A stretch of 64,000 nucleotides of DNA from Eutreptiella sp. 'Long Island Sound 2002' (Eukaryota; Euglenozoa; Euglenophyceae; Eutreptiales; Eutreptiaceae): contig OZ038381.1 in NCBI GenBank assembly GCA_964036045.1, forward strand, positions 156,506,352 to 156,570,351. The letters are read 5' to 3'. The notes under the pieces are model-generated. The model made no database searches, was not told the DNA's origin, and saw nothing but the letters and a program-made list of their open reading frames with translations. Below, piece by piece: positions 45,439 through 55,998 of the stretch (position 1 is the first letter of the stretch; each line of letters begins with the position of its first letter). The translations under genes were made by a program, and so were the position numbers.

Positions 45439-45630
45439 CACAGTCCCCAGGTAGGTTTGGCGTTCTGCCATAGATTGACTGTGAAGAGGAGCGTTGTGAG
45501 GGCCACCGTGATGAATGCCTACTTCTTGTCTCTGACAATTTTGTCCTTCGGCATAACGAAGAGTGCCGTGATGGCGATCGTTGTGATTGCCTTGATTCCG
45601 ACGAGTCCCTCCCCCGCCGAGGGATAGGGC
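45439..45630 (-). CDS. Host RS-gene exon (64 codons, phase 1)
   Basis: Acceptor TTAG at 45632-45631, donor GTATCT after 45439. Arg/Ser-rich: SPIPRRGRDSS, then SQRSPSRHSSL and SRHSSRWPSQRSSSQS. Open throughout in the frame that continues from the preceding exon. RS domains of this sort mediate interactions in splicing factors. Confidence 0.6.
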
Positions 45631-45850
45631 CTAAGGACAAAGCAGTTAACAACTGCTCACAGACTACTGCAGAGATCTTCAGATGCATACTCAAGTCCGG
45701 CGAGAAGAGGCATCAGCAAGCTACAATTTTGGATGGTTCAGGCCTACGGCTTGGCCACCCCTCTCCCCTGTTGGCAACCAGACGGGTGGGCATTGGCAAG
45801 GCTGTCCAAGTCCGAAGCTCATTAATGTGTACCAATGTCAGCACGCATAC

Positions 45851-46003
45851 CACGATCCGCAGGCAGGGTCGGTCTTCTGTCATGGCGGCTGCTTGACGGG
45901 TATCCGTCTGTCATTGACCGCAACGAAGAGTGCCGTGATGGTGATGGTTGTGATCGACTGCTTCGTGCTTCTGACGAGTCCCTCCCGCTCCGAGAAATAG
46001 GGC
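45851..46003 (-). CDS. Host RS-gene exon (51 codons, phase 1)
   Basis: Acceptor TTAG at 46005-46004, donor GTATGC after 45851. Reads SPISRSGRDSSEARSSRSQ, then SMTDGYPSSSRHDRRPTLP. Same size and phase as the exon at 46224-46376. Confidence 0.65.
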
Positions 46004-46223
46004 CTAAGGACAAAGCAGTTAACAACTACTCACAGACTACAGCAGAGCTCTTGAGATGCATACTCATGTCCAGCGAGAAGAGGCATCAGCAAGCTACAAT
46101 TTTGGATGGTTCAGGCCTACGGCTTGGCCACCCCTCTTCTCTGTTCGGGACCAGACGGGTGGGTATTGGCAAGGTTGTCCAAGTCCGAAGCTCATTACTG
46201 TGTACCAATGTCAGCAAACATAC

Positions 46224-46376
46224 CACGGTCCCCGGGCAGGGCTGGTCTTCTGTCATGGCGGCTACTTGACGGGTATCTGTCTGTCATTGACCACGACGAA
46301 GAGTGCCATGATGCTGATCGTTTTGATCGACTGCTTCGTGCTTCTGAGGAGTCCCCCCCCAGCCGAGCAATAGGGC
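46224..46376 (-). CDS. Host RS-gene exon (51 codons, phase 1)
   Basis: Acceptor TCAG at 46378-46377, donor GTATGT after 46224. Arg/Ser-rich (SSEARSSRSKRSASWHSS), ending RHDRRPALPGDR. Head copy of the 373-bp units. Confidence 0.65.
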
Positions 46377-46613
46377 CTGAGGACAAAGCGTTTAACAACT
46401 ACTCACAGACCACTGCGGAGATATTCAGGTTCAAACTGATGTCACATTGTTCCCCCTTTTGTACTTGTCGCTTCTCCTTATCCAGGCGCCGACCCAAAAT
46501 CCTCCACAATGGCCTACCCTACCCGGAAGCCCACCCAGCCTAAAATTCTCACAGACCCACCCTAGGGTGGGACACACAGTACAAAAGCTTTGGCCCCGTG
46601 GCAGCAGACATAC

Positions 46614-46760
46614 TGGGCACGCTCATCCTTTTGCCATGGTCTGGTTGGTGGCTGCATGAGGGCGATCTGGAGCGGCGTTGAGATTTCCTGCTTCTTGTCT
46701 CCGATGAGTCTGTTCTCTGGCGTCCTGCGTGATACTCCCCGGCCGGGACACCATTGCCGC
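46614..46760 (-). CDS. Host RS-gene exon (49 codons, phase 1)
   Basis: Acceptor TCAG at 46762-46761, donor GTATGTCTG after 46614. Reads GGNGVPAGEYHAGRQR, SSETRSRKSQRRSRSPS, CSHQPDHGKRM. The 3' half is nearly the same DNA as exon 28760-28993; the 5' half here lacks the zinc finger. Confidence 0.65.
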
Positions 46761-46799
46761 CTGAGGACAAAGCACTTGACCGCTACTCACAGATTACCA

Positions 46800-47700
46800 C
46801 GATGCACATGGATGCACATGAATGAGTCCATTCTCCTACTATGCACATGAATTTGTCCCTCTCTGCTCCAAAGAGCAGGGGGGGGGGGGGAATGCGGTCG
46901 CCGGGATTGGCAAAAAATGCGGAAAAATGCGGAAAAAATGCGGAAAATGCGGCAAAAAATGCGATAGAAAATGCGGTTTGGTTAGAATGGTGTTTGCCCC
47001 TCAAAACCCATATGTTTTGTCTCGTGTTGCACAATTGGGCGCTCAAAGCATGGACGGTCTGATGGAACAACTTAGTGCAATAGTTCAACTCCAGAATATC
47101 ACGGACTAGGCTCAAAACAGCTAGGGGCAGAAGCTGCAGCTGCTTGGTCAGGCCACATCGCTGAATATCCGCGCCCCATCAGGTGCTCCCCCATTGACCC
47201 AAACCACCGGGCTCCCTGGGGGGGAGGGGGGGATACCCCAACATACATACCTCAAAATGATCCCCATGACACGCTGTTCATTTTGAATATACACAACTAG
47301 GGGAAAAACCTTTCAAAAAAATTTGCCCATCAACTCAAGCTCCCATCAGCGAAGGTCCGACCCGGAGGTCGGCTCGGGGTCAATGTCCTCTTTTGTGGTT
47401 TTCATCCATTTTTGAATTCTCCACAAAATTCTGAATATTTTGAGCATAGACACATAGGCTCAAACAAAACAATTTCCCCCTGCCATCTGCCTAAAAAAAA
47501 ACCTCCGGCAACAACTGACTACAAGACAATGCCACTAGAATGTTTCCTCTTGAACATTACACTAAGGGACCTGCCCAAACAATGCGAAACAAAATGCGGA
47601 AAATGCGGAAAAATGCGAATCGCATATCCCCCCTCCCTGAAAGAGCCTCACCATGCAGACCCTGTGTTCTTGCTCGCCCGGCTCCGAAGCTGAACAAAAC
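46800..47700. other. Intron region with AAAATGCGG word repeats
   Basis: Between two host exons. AATGCGG recurs every 8-15 bases at 46891-46976, and again near 47580-47620. Poly-G tracts lie near 46878 and 47219. No coding seen. Confidence 0.6.
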
Positions 47701-47733
47701 ATTCAAATATTAGAGCCCTGCAACCAAACATAC

Positions 47734-48317
47734 CATCGTCCGGAGGAGATGATGGCCTTCTATCACGTTCCGGTTGACAGCTGCCTCCGGGGTAGCGTTC
47801 TGATCGCTGGCTTACTCTACCAGATGAATTCGTTTTTTGGGTGGACTGCTGGCTTTGTGCTGCTGCCGCAGGGGATAGTGATCTGCTCCCCATAGACCAA
47901 CTCTCGATGGATGGTGACCTGTGCCTACTGTTGTGCCGTTTGTCTTCTGGTCGAAGCTTCCGGGGAGGGCTCCTGTCTTGGCTGGTTTCGCTGCTTTCAA
48001 CGCTGTGGTGTCTTCTTAGATTCAGCCTTTGGCTTTCCTCGCTGCTTGTTCTGCTGCTGACACTTGGACTACGCTGTCTCCGCTTCTGTGCTCCGTGTGG
48101 TGGCGCCTTCTTTGGCTTTGGTTTTCCTGCCAGCTTTGCTGTTTGCTTGGCCTTCTTTGGTTGTGGTGTAGGTGCCCCCTTTTGAACTGCACTGGATGGC
48201 GCTGACGTTGTGGATGCCGTGGAGGGTTCTGAGGTCGTGGACTTTGTGGATGGGGTAGATGACGGTGGTATTTTGACAGGCCGACATGCCTCCACGCTCT
48301 GGTCACACGAGGTGTGG
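47734..48317 (-). CDS. Host RS-gene exon (about 194 codons): Ser/Thr, Lys/Pro and RS-rich
   Basis: Acceptor TTCAG at 48319-48318, donor GTATGTTTG after 47734, ending phase 1 like the exons downstream. It begins HTSCDQSVEACRP, then a Ser/Thr-rich spacer, a Lys/Pro-rich basic patch (QPKKAKQTAKLAGKPKPKK), and RS blocks (RRQRSPSVSSRTSSEESQR, RSPPRKLRPED, RHRSPSIESWS). A low-complexity, probably disordered linker of a nuclear protein. Lies in order between the SET exon and the short RS exons. Confidence 0.65.
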
Positions 48318-48439
48318 CTGAACAGCATTGTGACAACAAAAAGACCCGTGGATTTAGAGTATTGGCAAATGTACAGCACTGACAACTGACTCAAGAGGAT
48401 ATCTCCAAACAAAAATGAAGTCTGCACGTGGTCCTCGCC

Positions 48440-48640
48440 GGGGAACCAGAAGCTGCAGCTGATTGGCATCAGAGCAATCACTTTTTCATCCTCAATGACA
48501 TCAACGGTGGACTTAAAACTGTCTTCTTCACGGATGTTGACGTCTTTGCGCTGGCAACGTGGGAACTGCAGTGGGAGAAGCATACGGTGCTGAAAACTGC
48601 CCAGTTGGGGACACTGGGCAAGAATGCAGGCTTCCACAGC
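48440..48640 (-). CDS. Host gene exon of unknown function
   Basis: Follows an AG acceptor (48642-48641), in frame with the exon upstream: AVEACILAQCPQLGSFQH, KDVNIREEDSFKSTVDV, ISCSFWFPGEDH. The 3' border is not fixed; similarity to coding fades near 48440. No family recognised. Confidence 0.4.
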
Positions 48641-48726
48641 CTGTGATACGCAGAGAAGGCACAGGGCAACGCCCACCACTTCCAATATCTAAATGTGCCG
48701 GCAACAATGCCATAAGAGGCACAAAC

Positions 48727-48950
48727 CTGGAATGTCTCTGGGTCACTCCACTCCTTGGCAATGAACACCAAAGATCTCACCCCGTTGTGTGCTGCTGCGT
48801 GCCATGGGGAATCGCCTGGAAGGGTGGTGAAAATTCGCCGTAACATGTTGCCAAGCTCCCGAGGGGTAGCACCAGTACACTTTTTGAAGCCCCCTCGCAA
48901 GGACGTATGGAAGGATCGACCTTCCTTGGGACTTGGGACTTGTTCACCGT
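48727..48950 (-). CDS. Host gene exon of unknown function
   Basis: Acceptor CTCAG at 48952-48951, donor GTTTGTG after 48727. The frame reading GGFKKCTGATPRELGNM, GDSPWHAAAHNG and FIAKEWSDPETFQ joins without a break to the next exon. This frame needs a phase-1 end upstream, so another exon should exist between here and the SET exon. Confidence 0.45.
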
Positions 48951-49651
48951 CTGAGGCAGCAATCTGCACACAGATGATGGGTACTAGTACACCTGAGCAT
49001 AACAGACAACAGAAGCACGGGGGGGGGGGGCGTGGCAACGGGCCATACGCTGACTGCCTTCCACTTTTCAGCCAATTTCAGGGTGGGGGGAGGAGGGGGG
49101 GGGGGCTGGGTCTGGGGGGGGTCTGGGGCCGGCTGAAGGGGAGGGGGGCACCCGGACCCCAACATATACAGCTTAAAATGACCCCCTCATCGCGGTAGAC
49201 ATTTTTGCAGTATGTATGTTGGCAAACAAACATTGCAACAGGGGGGGGAGGCATGGTAGGTCAATTCCCGGCCGGGGTCAAAATCAGAATTGGCTGCCTC
49301 AACCTTGCCTTATCGGGGGCCCAAATATGGGCGGAGATGCTACATCACCCCAGCATCCATTATTGGCTTCTCCTCAAAAAACTGAGTATTTTGAGTATGG
49401 ACACATGGGCTGAAAACTCATTTTTTCAACCCCTACTTATTCAAACAAATTTTGCTTCGGGCGCCTTCGGCGCCCATTGTCCGGCACTTTCCAGCCAATT
49501 TCCAGGGAGGGGGGGGGGGGGGAGTCGGCGTAAAGGGTCCCCTGCCGGCGAGCCCCCCGTGAACAGACTGCTCTTGCGTGCGTAAGCTCGGGCAATCTCC
49601 ACCTAAGAGTTTGTATCCCAACTGCACCCCAAAGCAAGAGGCACAAATTAC

Positions 49652-50188
49652 CTGTGCCAAATGCATGGTTGTCTCATCCCAAACGGACCCATGAGCGTTC
49701 GGATCATCTTGGGGGTCCCGTACATATGGATGTTTACGTTGGTACCCTGGTCCATAATTTACCAGGAGCTCCGACCCTTTTATGATTGCCTTTGTAGTTA
49801 CCAAACCAGAAAGGTGCACAAGACTCCCGAGCAACGGGATGCGCTGGGGACTAGCGTTTGCAAATTTTCCACCATGGTTTGCAAAGCTGGCCCCTCCATA
49901 GCCTGGAATACGCTTACGAATTCCTTCCAGGACAAGAGCCCGCGGGACAAGGGTATAGTGGAACGTAGCATCAGACTCCTTCGATGCCTCCGCAAAAGTC
50001 TTCAACGTTCCATACATAAGGGTCAAAAGATGCTTCTCAGGATAATCAGAGGTTGAAAACAACCCATAGCCCGCTCCTGGTACGTTGGATTTCATGACTA
50101 CAATCCCATCGCAAAGTGTACTCAGAGCATGCTCAGTTTGGAAATCTTTCAGCCATTTTTCGTAAAGACGCTGCAATGGATGCCTCCC
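49652..50188 (-). CDS. SET-domain exon (179 codons)
   Basis: Acceptor GATAG at 50190-50189, donor CAG/GTAATT after 49652; both borders phase 0. After an amphipathic start (LQRLYEKWLKDFQ) it reads SNVPGAGYGLFST, the AdoMet-binding start of SET domains, a linker, GGASFANHGG (counterpart of the NHxxxPN block), and KGSELLVNYGPGY (counterpart of the catalytic-Tyr EELxxDYG block). The distances are right for a small SET domain; no pre-SET or Cys-rich post-SET is seen. SET proteins methylate lysines, often of histones or ribosomal proteins. The substrate here is unknown. It lies upstream of RS exons on the same strand. Confidence 0.78.
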
Positions 50189-50460
50189 CTATCAGAAAGC
50201 ATGGGTACATGAATTCCATGTGCGGGCATTGCTGTGGATGGGTACGAGCAGATTTCTCCTTCACTGCTGACAACCGCTGGCCATGGGGTGGAGAGGCAGT
50301 CTATTATCCCTCATCGAGGAAGCAGGAACAGTGGCGAGGCCTCAAAAACCAGAGACGTCAAGAGCGTGCTTAGATGGTTGGCTAACCCCCAGATGGGTGA
50401 AGCGAAGCAGCATAACTTCGCATCGCAGCACTCAACACACACCTCTTCCAAAGGTCTCAC

Positions 50461-50598
50461 CCATTGACTGTCCTCTGCTGCTTCGGCGTTCTCGCTGAGA
50501 CTTTCCTTCTCACGGCCGTGTGCTTCCGACTCCACATCCTTAGGATCCACATCCTTAGGATCATCTGCTCTTCTCTGTGCTACGGCCTTTTCACCTGC
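50461..50598 (-). CDS. Acidic host exon (46 codons), 5' of SET
   Basis: Acceptor TTACAG at 50600-50599, donor GTGAGACC after 50461, phase 0 at both ends. Reads AGEKAVAQRRADDPKDVDP, then KESLSENAEAAEDSQW. Joins in frame to the SET exon. Confidence 0.6.
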
Positions 50599-50725
50599 CT
50601 GTAAGCAGATGTTCGGATGAAGTAAATGCAGGAAACTGACTTTAACGACAGTGCTGCCATCATTCTATTATTGCATCTTGGTGGTTCCATCAATGCACAA
50701 GAATGATCCAAACAGACAAACGAAC

Positions 50726-50821
50726 CTGCTTCTCGGCGTTGGCTGTTTCGCCTTTCTCAGGCGCTCTCTTCTGCTTGTCGAGCTCTTCTGCTCTCCTCTG
50801 TGCTCGGACCTGTTCCTCCCT
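50726..50821 (-). CDS. Charged helical host exon (32 codons)
   Basis: Acceptor TGCAG at 50823-50822, donor GTTCG after 50726, phase 0. Reads REEQVRAQRRAEELDKQKR then NAEKQ: a likely coiled coil. Confidence 0.6.
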
Positions 50822-50971
50822 CTGCAAGCAGATTTTGGGCTGAAGCACATGCAAGAAAACCACTTTCACCACGCCAGAAGACAATGGGTCCATCATTCCA
50901 TCATCGCTGGTTCAATCGGTGCACAAGAGCGTATCCCGACACTCAGCGCACACCTGTTCCAACGGTCTCAC

Positions 50972-51111
50972 CCATTGACCAGTTCTCGCGTCCATTTGGG
51001 CGGAACCGCTGAGACTTTCCTTCTCCGGGCCGTGTGCTTCCGACTCCACATCCTTAGGATCCACATCCTAGGATCATCTGCTCTTCTGTGTGCTTGGACC
51101 TTTTCATCTGC
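50972..51111 (-). pseudogene. Duplicate of the acidic exon, 140 bp, frame lost
   Basis: Borders as in 50461-50598, but its length is not a multiple of three. One A is missing in the CCTAAGGATG block, so the acidic reading becomes Arg/Trp-rich. It may be skipped or dead. Confidence 0.55.
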
Positions 51112-51238
51112 CTGTAAGCAGATGTTCGGATGAAGTAAATGCAGGAAAATGACTTTAACGACAGTGGTGCCATCATTCTATCATTGCATCATGGTGGCTC
51201 CATCAATGCACAAGAATGATCCAAACAGACAAACGAAC

Positions 51239-51334
51239 CTGCTTCTCGGCGTTGGTTGTTTCGGCTTCCTCAGCCGCTCTCTTCGGCTTGTCGAGCTCTT
51301 CTGCTCTCCTCTGTGCTCGGACCTGTTCCTCTCT
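51239..51334 (-). CDS. Charged helical host exon (32 codons), outer copy
   Basis: Acceptor TGCAG at 51336-51335, donor GTTCG after 51239, phase 0. Reads REEQVRAQRRAEELDKPKR, then AEEAETTNAEKQ. It is 513 bp from its sister exon; the upstream gene part is cut off by element B. Confidence 0.6.
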
Positions 51335-51465
51335 CTGCAAGCAAATTTTGGGCTGAAGCACATGCAAAAAAACCACTTTCTCGACGCCAGAAGACAATCG
51401 GGCCATCATTCCATCACCGCTGGTTCAATCGGTGCACGAGAGCGTATCCTGACACTCAGCGCACA

Positions 51466-53811
51466 TAAAGAAGGTCCCTACCATGACCGGCCCCTGCTGT
51501 GCCCCTTCCGCCTGTCACCCCTGCTGACTTGCTCCGGATCAACGATTGCATTTCTCAAAATCCTCAAAATCCAGGGTCCAAATCCAAAAATATAGAAAAT
51601 GTAATCCTCCTTCAACCCTGAATAGCAACCAGATCCCACAAATACAGCAATAACCCAATCCACAATCCAATCCACACTGCGGGCTTCTGTTCAGCACACC
51701 GGTCGTCCCCGGGTGGCGGGCATGTACAAGAATTGCACCAAAGAGGAAAGCCCTGAAATTGGCATATGAACACAAATAAAGCAAAGTTGGGGAAAGAGGT
51801 AAACATACACATTCACAGCCATACACCCCTCATTCCCTGGACTCAAGACCTTCCCTTGACTCACCAACATATTGCCCTGAACCAGGTCAAATGAGATGGC
51901 TGAATGCCATGTGTCAAAAGTCACTACATAAACCCCAAAAAATGTGTTCACTCCCAAGCCTCCAAATCCTAGCCCAATAGGGGGGGTGGCGTGTCATGGC
52001 CTAGAGTGTCACTCAGGACCATGCCCTACCCTGACATAACCTTGGTTGCACTTGGAGTCGATTGGGCTTGGAGAACTGCCCCATGATGTTGACCTCACAA
52101 CATGGCAAAATCAGGCAAATCGCACCATTATGCCCAAAAGTCGATTATATACTCAAAAATGCATACAGCAAATATCCAAATGCTCCATGCATGTGTCAGA
52201 CCAGAAAGTAACATACAAGGGTGATATAGACCAAAGGTCTATGCCCAAGAATATCCCATCACTGGCTCCGAAACCTCTCCGATTATGTACATGGCATGCT
52301 TCACAAGTCAGCTCATGAGTTTGAGATCTAATTTTGTGAGGCCTCGTGTGCCAAGCCAAAGTGACCACGTGACCTGGCATATGGTGAGGTGCAACACCGA
52401 AGCATATGCCAACAGATAAGAAACATACCATAGTTCACGAATCTCTAGGCACTTTACTGTTAGCCGACCAGTTGAGCACATAAAACACAAAAATGAGCAA
52501 AAAATGAGGTCAAAGACATGAAAATATGTCCAAATACAAAGTTGTCCTGATAGTATATCTCTATGCTCACCCATGATATCCGCTCATGGTTCAATACACA
52601 AATGATTGGAACCATTTACGAACAATTCCCCCACTTGGATCCCCAATCGGGCGCATGGAGATACCTTCGCCACCAATATCTACATGCCCCATGAAAATGG
52701 GAGTGCACTCATGGATCTCTTTGTGGAACATACCATGAGCAATACATACGCGGTAGACTTAGTCTAGCGCTTTGAATTCCACAATTGGGACATGGGCAAA
52801 GCCCGTGTCACGTGTGGCTCCCCATCTCTTCGGCCACACGAGGATATATAACATGGGCGTGAGCATATCGAAGCACATACCATGCATATAACACAACCCT
52901 CAAAGAGTGGCTCCCACCATGGTATGCCATGCCCCTCCATGGACATAACTTCACGTTAAAAATACGTTGGAACCCCAGGAAAGTATCTATGCAACCCCAA
53001 CACTCATGCGATACACTCGAAAGTCGCAATAAAATATTCGGTTGCACGGTCCAAGAGTTATATATCCCTTTCTGCCCTCTTGACGCTTATCCCTTGCTAC
53101 ACCGGGCGTTTGATGCTCCCTAAATTAACTTGAGACCAAGGCAGTTCCAACCCAATTCTTGATATTGACATTCCTCGCCATGAGCCGGGGATATGACCTT
53201 TAGAAGTGGCCTCACGAATCAATTTTGTTTTACCTATATCTCCAAGCAAAATGAGGGATACAACAAAAGGAAGGGTGATTCGTGATCGGGGAAAAATGTA
53301 TGACCACTCGAGATTCATCATATCAAGTGCGGCGATGTCGAAGTCGAAAATCCGATTCTGAAAGTCTGAAAAAATTGGATTAACTTTGCGAGTGTATAAT
53401 ATGAAAATTGCGGAAGCAACGAACCCTTTACTGATGAAATCTGACCCTTCATCAGGGTTTCCGCCAAAATATCTGTAAATAACAGTTGACCATTCGGTTA
53501 CCGCAAAATCGCGAGCCAACTGACAGTCGCCGATACATTGACAATCAGAACGAAAGGCGGAAAAATTACGGAAACATTATGATAAAAAAACCCTGTTGAT
53601 CCCTGATATTCTGATATATAAATCTCAGCTGGCGGCGCCTCGGTACTGAATATGGCCGCTCATAGCCGGAATGGCCAAACCTATCACACTATCACATCTG
53701 GTTAGGTCAGGTAGATGGGAGAGTATGATATCAGCCAATGGCGGCTTGCCGGCACATACATACACACCCCAAGTGACCCCAAGATGGCCACGGGGGTCCG
53801 AACCGGCTTCA
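51466..53811 (-). repeat. Element B left LTR (3' LTR)
   Basis: A 2346-bp LTR. Minus strand TGAAGCC at 53811 to CTTTA at 51466. Homologous to element A LTRs, but the outer 120 bp have a different U5-like sequence. Confidence 0.95.
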
Positions 53812-53822
53812 CCCCCCTTCTC
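53812..53822 (-). other. Polypurine tract of element B
   Basis: GAGAAGGGGGG on the minus strand, next to the LTR start. Confidence 0.85.
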
Positions 53823-54204
53823 AGAGCGTTGTCACCGCTCGGAAGTCATTGAAGAGAGGACGGGAGGACCCCAATGGGCTCCAACCTCCCCTCCATGTCC
53901 CAAGGACACATGGAGGCCCCACACACGTCGTAGGCGTCCACCACGCCCCAAGGGAGGGGTGAGGACACTGATAATCGGTGCCCTACGCCATATCCGGTCT
54001 CCTCTTGGTCTACAACATGGACCAAGGGTATCAAAGATAGAGAAACGTAGTCGGTCGACCTAAATAACTATACCACAATGAAATATATATGTGGAGATCG
54101 AGTGAAGGGGGTAGATGGCCAATCAAGTCCCAAAAATCCCCGGATGAACGCCCTCACCCGTCTCCCAAGCACAGAAACAAACAAAAATACCAAGGGGGGA
54201 TCCA
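53823..54204 (-). other. Element B 3' noncoding region
   Basis: Between the integrase stop and PPT; alignable with 14964-15345 of element A. No coding seen. Confidence 0.7.
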
Positions 54205-55998
54205 TTACGGTGCTACTGCAGCCACGAAATGGACCAAAACGTCCTTGACATCCAAAGAAATATTCTTTTTCTTCAGGTAGTGCATCCAGACCGTGGTGTA
54301 CCTCGGCACAAAACTGCTCGGAGGCTCCCACGAGTCCCTGGATGCGCCAAATAACTTCCAACGGACTTTATAAAGCCTCCCCCCAGGCGTCCCCGGGTCT
54401 GGCTTGTCCGCCAGGATCTTCTCGGCGGTGAAGTCGTCGGCCTCACCCTCGTCGTCCGAGTCCACATCGCCGGCCGTGAACTCGAAGGTGACGGGACGTC
54501 CGCTGGGGTCTGGTGCTTGGGGACGAAGCCCGGTATGGTCGCGGTCCAGGATCTTGTTATCCCCCACACGAACCGCATACACATCCTGCCCGACCTTCCG
54601 CACGATTACCCCCGGCACATACCAAGATGCCTGCCGATGCCTGGACAGGACATCCTTGTGGTGCCGCTCCACCCACACGGTGTCTTGGAGAGCATACTTC
54701 TGGACCTTTCCCTGCTTGAAGTACTTGGCCCTCTTGTCATGCTCGTCCTGAAGTGCCTTGCACACCTTGGCCGCCGTGTCGTCCGCCTCAGCCATCATAG
54801 CGTTCGCATCCCGGGCCACTTTGCCATGGTTCAACCACGGGAGAGTGCGTGACACTCGATCCCGTAGGAACAGGATGCGATGGGGCGACAGTCCAGTGGG
54901 TCCCGGAAGGTCGTGATACGCTTGGAGTACTCTCCACAGCGAATTATACCAATTCCGGCCCGGTTCGTCGATGTGCAGCTGGCGGAACTTCTCGAACATC
55001 TGCCGCCCGGCCACCTCAGCTCGGCCATTCGACCGGCTGTGGTACGCCACGGTCTTGGCGTGCCGAATACCCATGTGCTTGCACATCGTCTTGAACCACG
55101 TCCCAACAAACTGACTGCCCCGATCGCTCCAGATGACAGCCGGGACATCAAAAATTGTCAGCCAATGACTGATCATGGCATTAGCGACGGTCTTGGCCTG
55201 CAGCCCCACTCCATGCTTGTCCTTCTTGTCCTTCTTCTTGGACTTCTTGCCAGGAACAGCCACGAGATACCCGCTGTGCCTGTCCACCGCCAGGATGACA
55301 CAGTCGTAGGTCTCTCTGTCCACGGTGACCTCAGGCATGGCGAATACATCCATGGCCACAGACCGCATAGGGGCTTCCGGTATAGCCGTGTACACCTGAT
55401 TGCCAGCCGTGGAGTGGTTGGGGCTCTTCGTGGCCCGACACACGGCACAGTCGCTGCAGTCCCTATCCAGGATGGCGTAGTACCCCGGAGGGAACTTGAA
55501 ACGCCACTCCAGGTCCTGCTGCATCTTGTCTCGGCCAGGGTGCATGAGCTGGGCGTTGTGCCAATGTTCAATGAGCTCCTCAACTCGGTTCTCGGGCACC
55601 AGAGGCTTGTCCTTGAGGAACACCTTGTCCCCATCCTCGGTCAAGCCCTCCGGCCATTCCTCGTCCGACGGGGCGCTCACGGTGTTCCAGTACTTGCTCC
55701 AGTGCTCGGATGCCGCATAGTCATCCGACCAGTCCTCTGTGAGCACCGACCTGACTAGCACTACAGGGGCCACCATCCATTGCTCGAGGGGTTCCTCTCG
55801 AAAAGCTTGGACGCGGGCACCCCGGAACTTGGCCAGGTCCGTACGGTTTGCCATCACCGCGGGCACTTGACCCCCTCTTGCTCCATGGCCTTCTCCATCT
55901 CGATGATGCGCTTGGCCTCCTCGGTCTCCTCGGCGTCTCCATGGCTGGATATGTCCGTCCAAGCCTTGCCCGCCGGGTAGGCCCACCGACTGAGGCAA
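54205..55998 (-). pseudogene. Element B integrase with chromodomain
   Basis: Open from 55998 to the stop at 54205, but joined to the upstream pol frame only through a frameshift near 55860. It shows the H-H-C-C region (HWHNAQLMHPG, CSDCAVC), MDVFAMPE, IWSDRGSQF, the NGRAEVAGR block with catalytic Glu, and the C-terminal chromodomain-like KVRWKLFGASRDSWEPP (Leu for Gly within it). Differences from A are scattered substitutions. The core is otherwise intact, so the domain itself could fold. Confidence 0.9.

Larger units (their letters stand above)
45439..46376. repeat. 373-bp exon-plus-intron tandem duplication
   Basis: Acceptors at 46376, 46003 and 45630 are each exactly 373 bp apart. The shared intron contains AACTACTCACAGACTAC, GATGCATACTCA and TTTGGATGGTTCAGGCC. 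A related, decayed unit lies at 28247-28500 beyond LINE-beta, showing that the duplication crosses the element. Confidence 0.85.
50461..51465. repeat. 513-bp tandem duplication carrying two exons
   Basis: Acceptor pairs 51334/50821 and 51111/50598 are both 513 bp apart, and introns match too. Element B sits in the outer copy where the inner copy continues CACACCTGTTCC. Confidence 0.85.
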
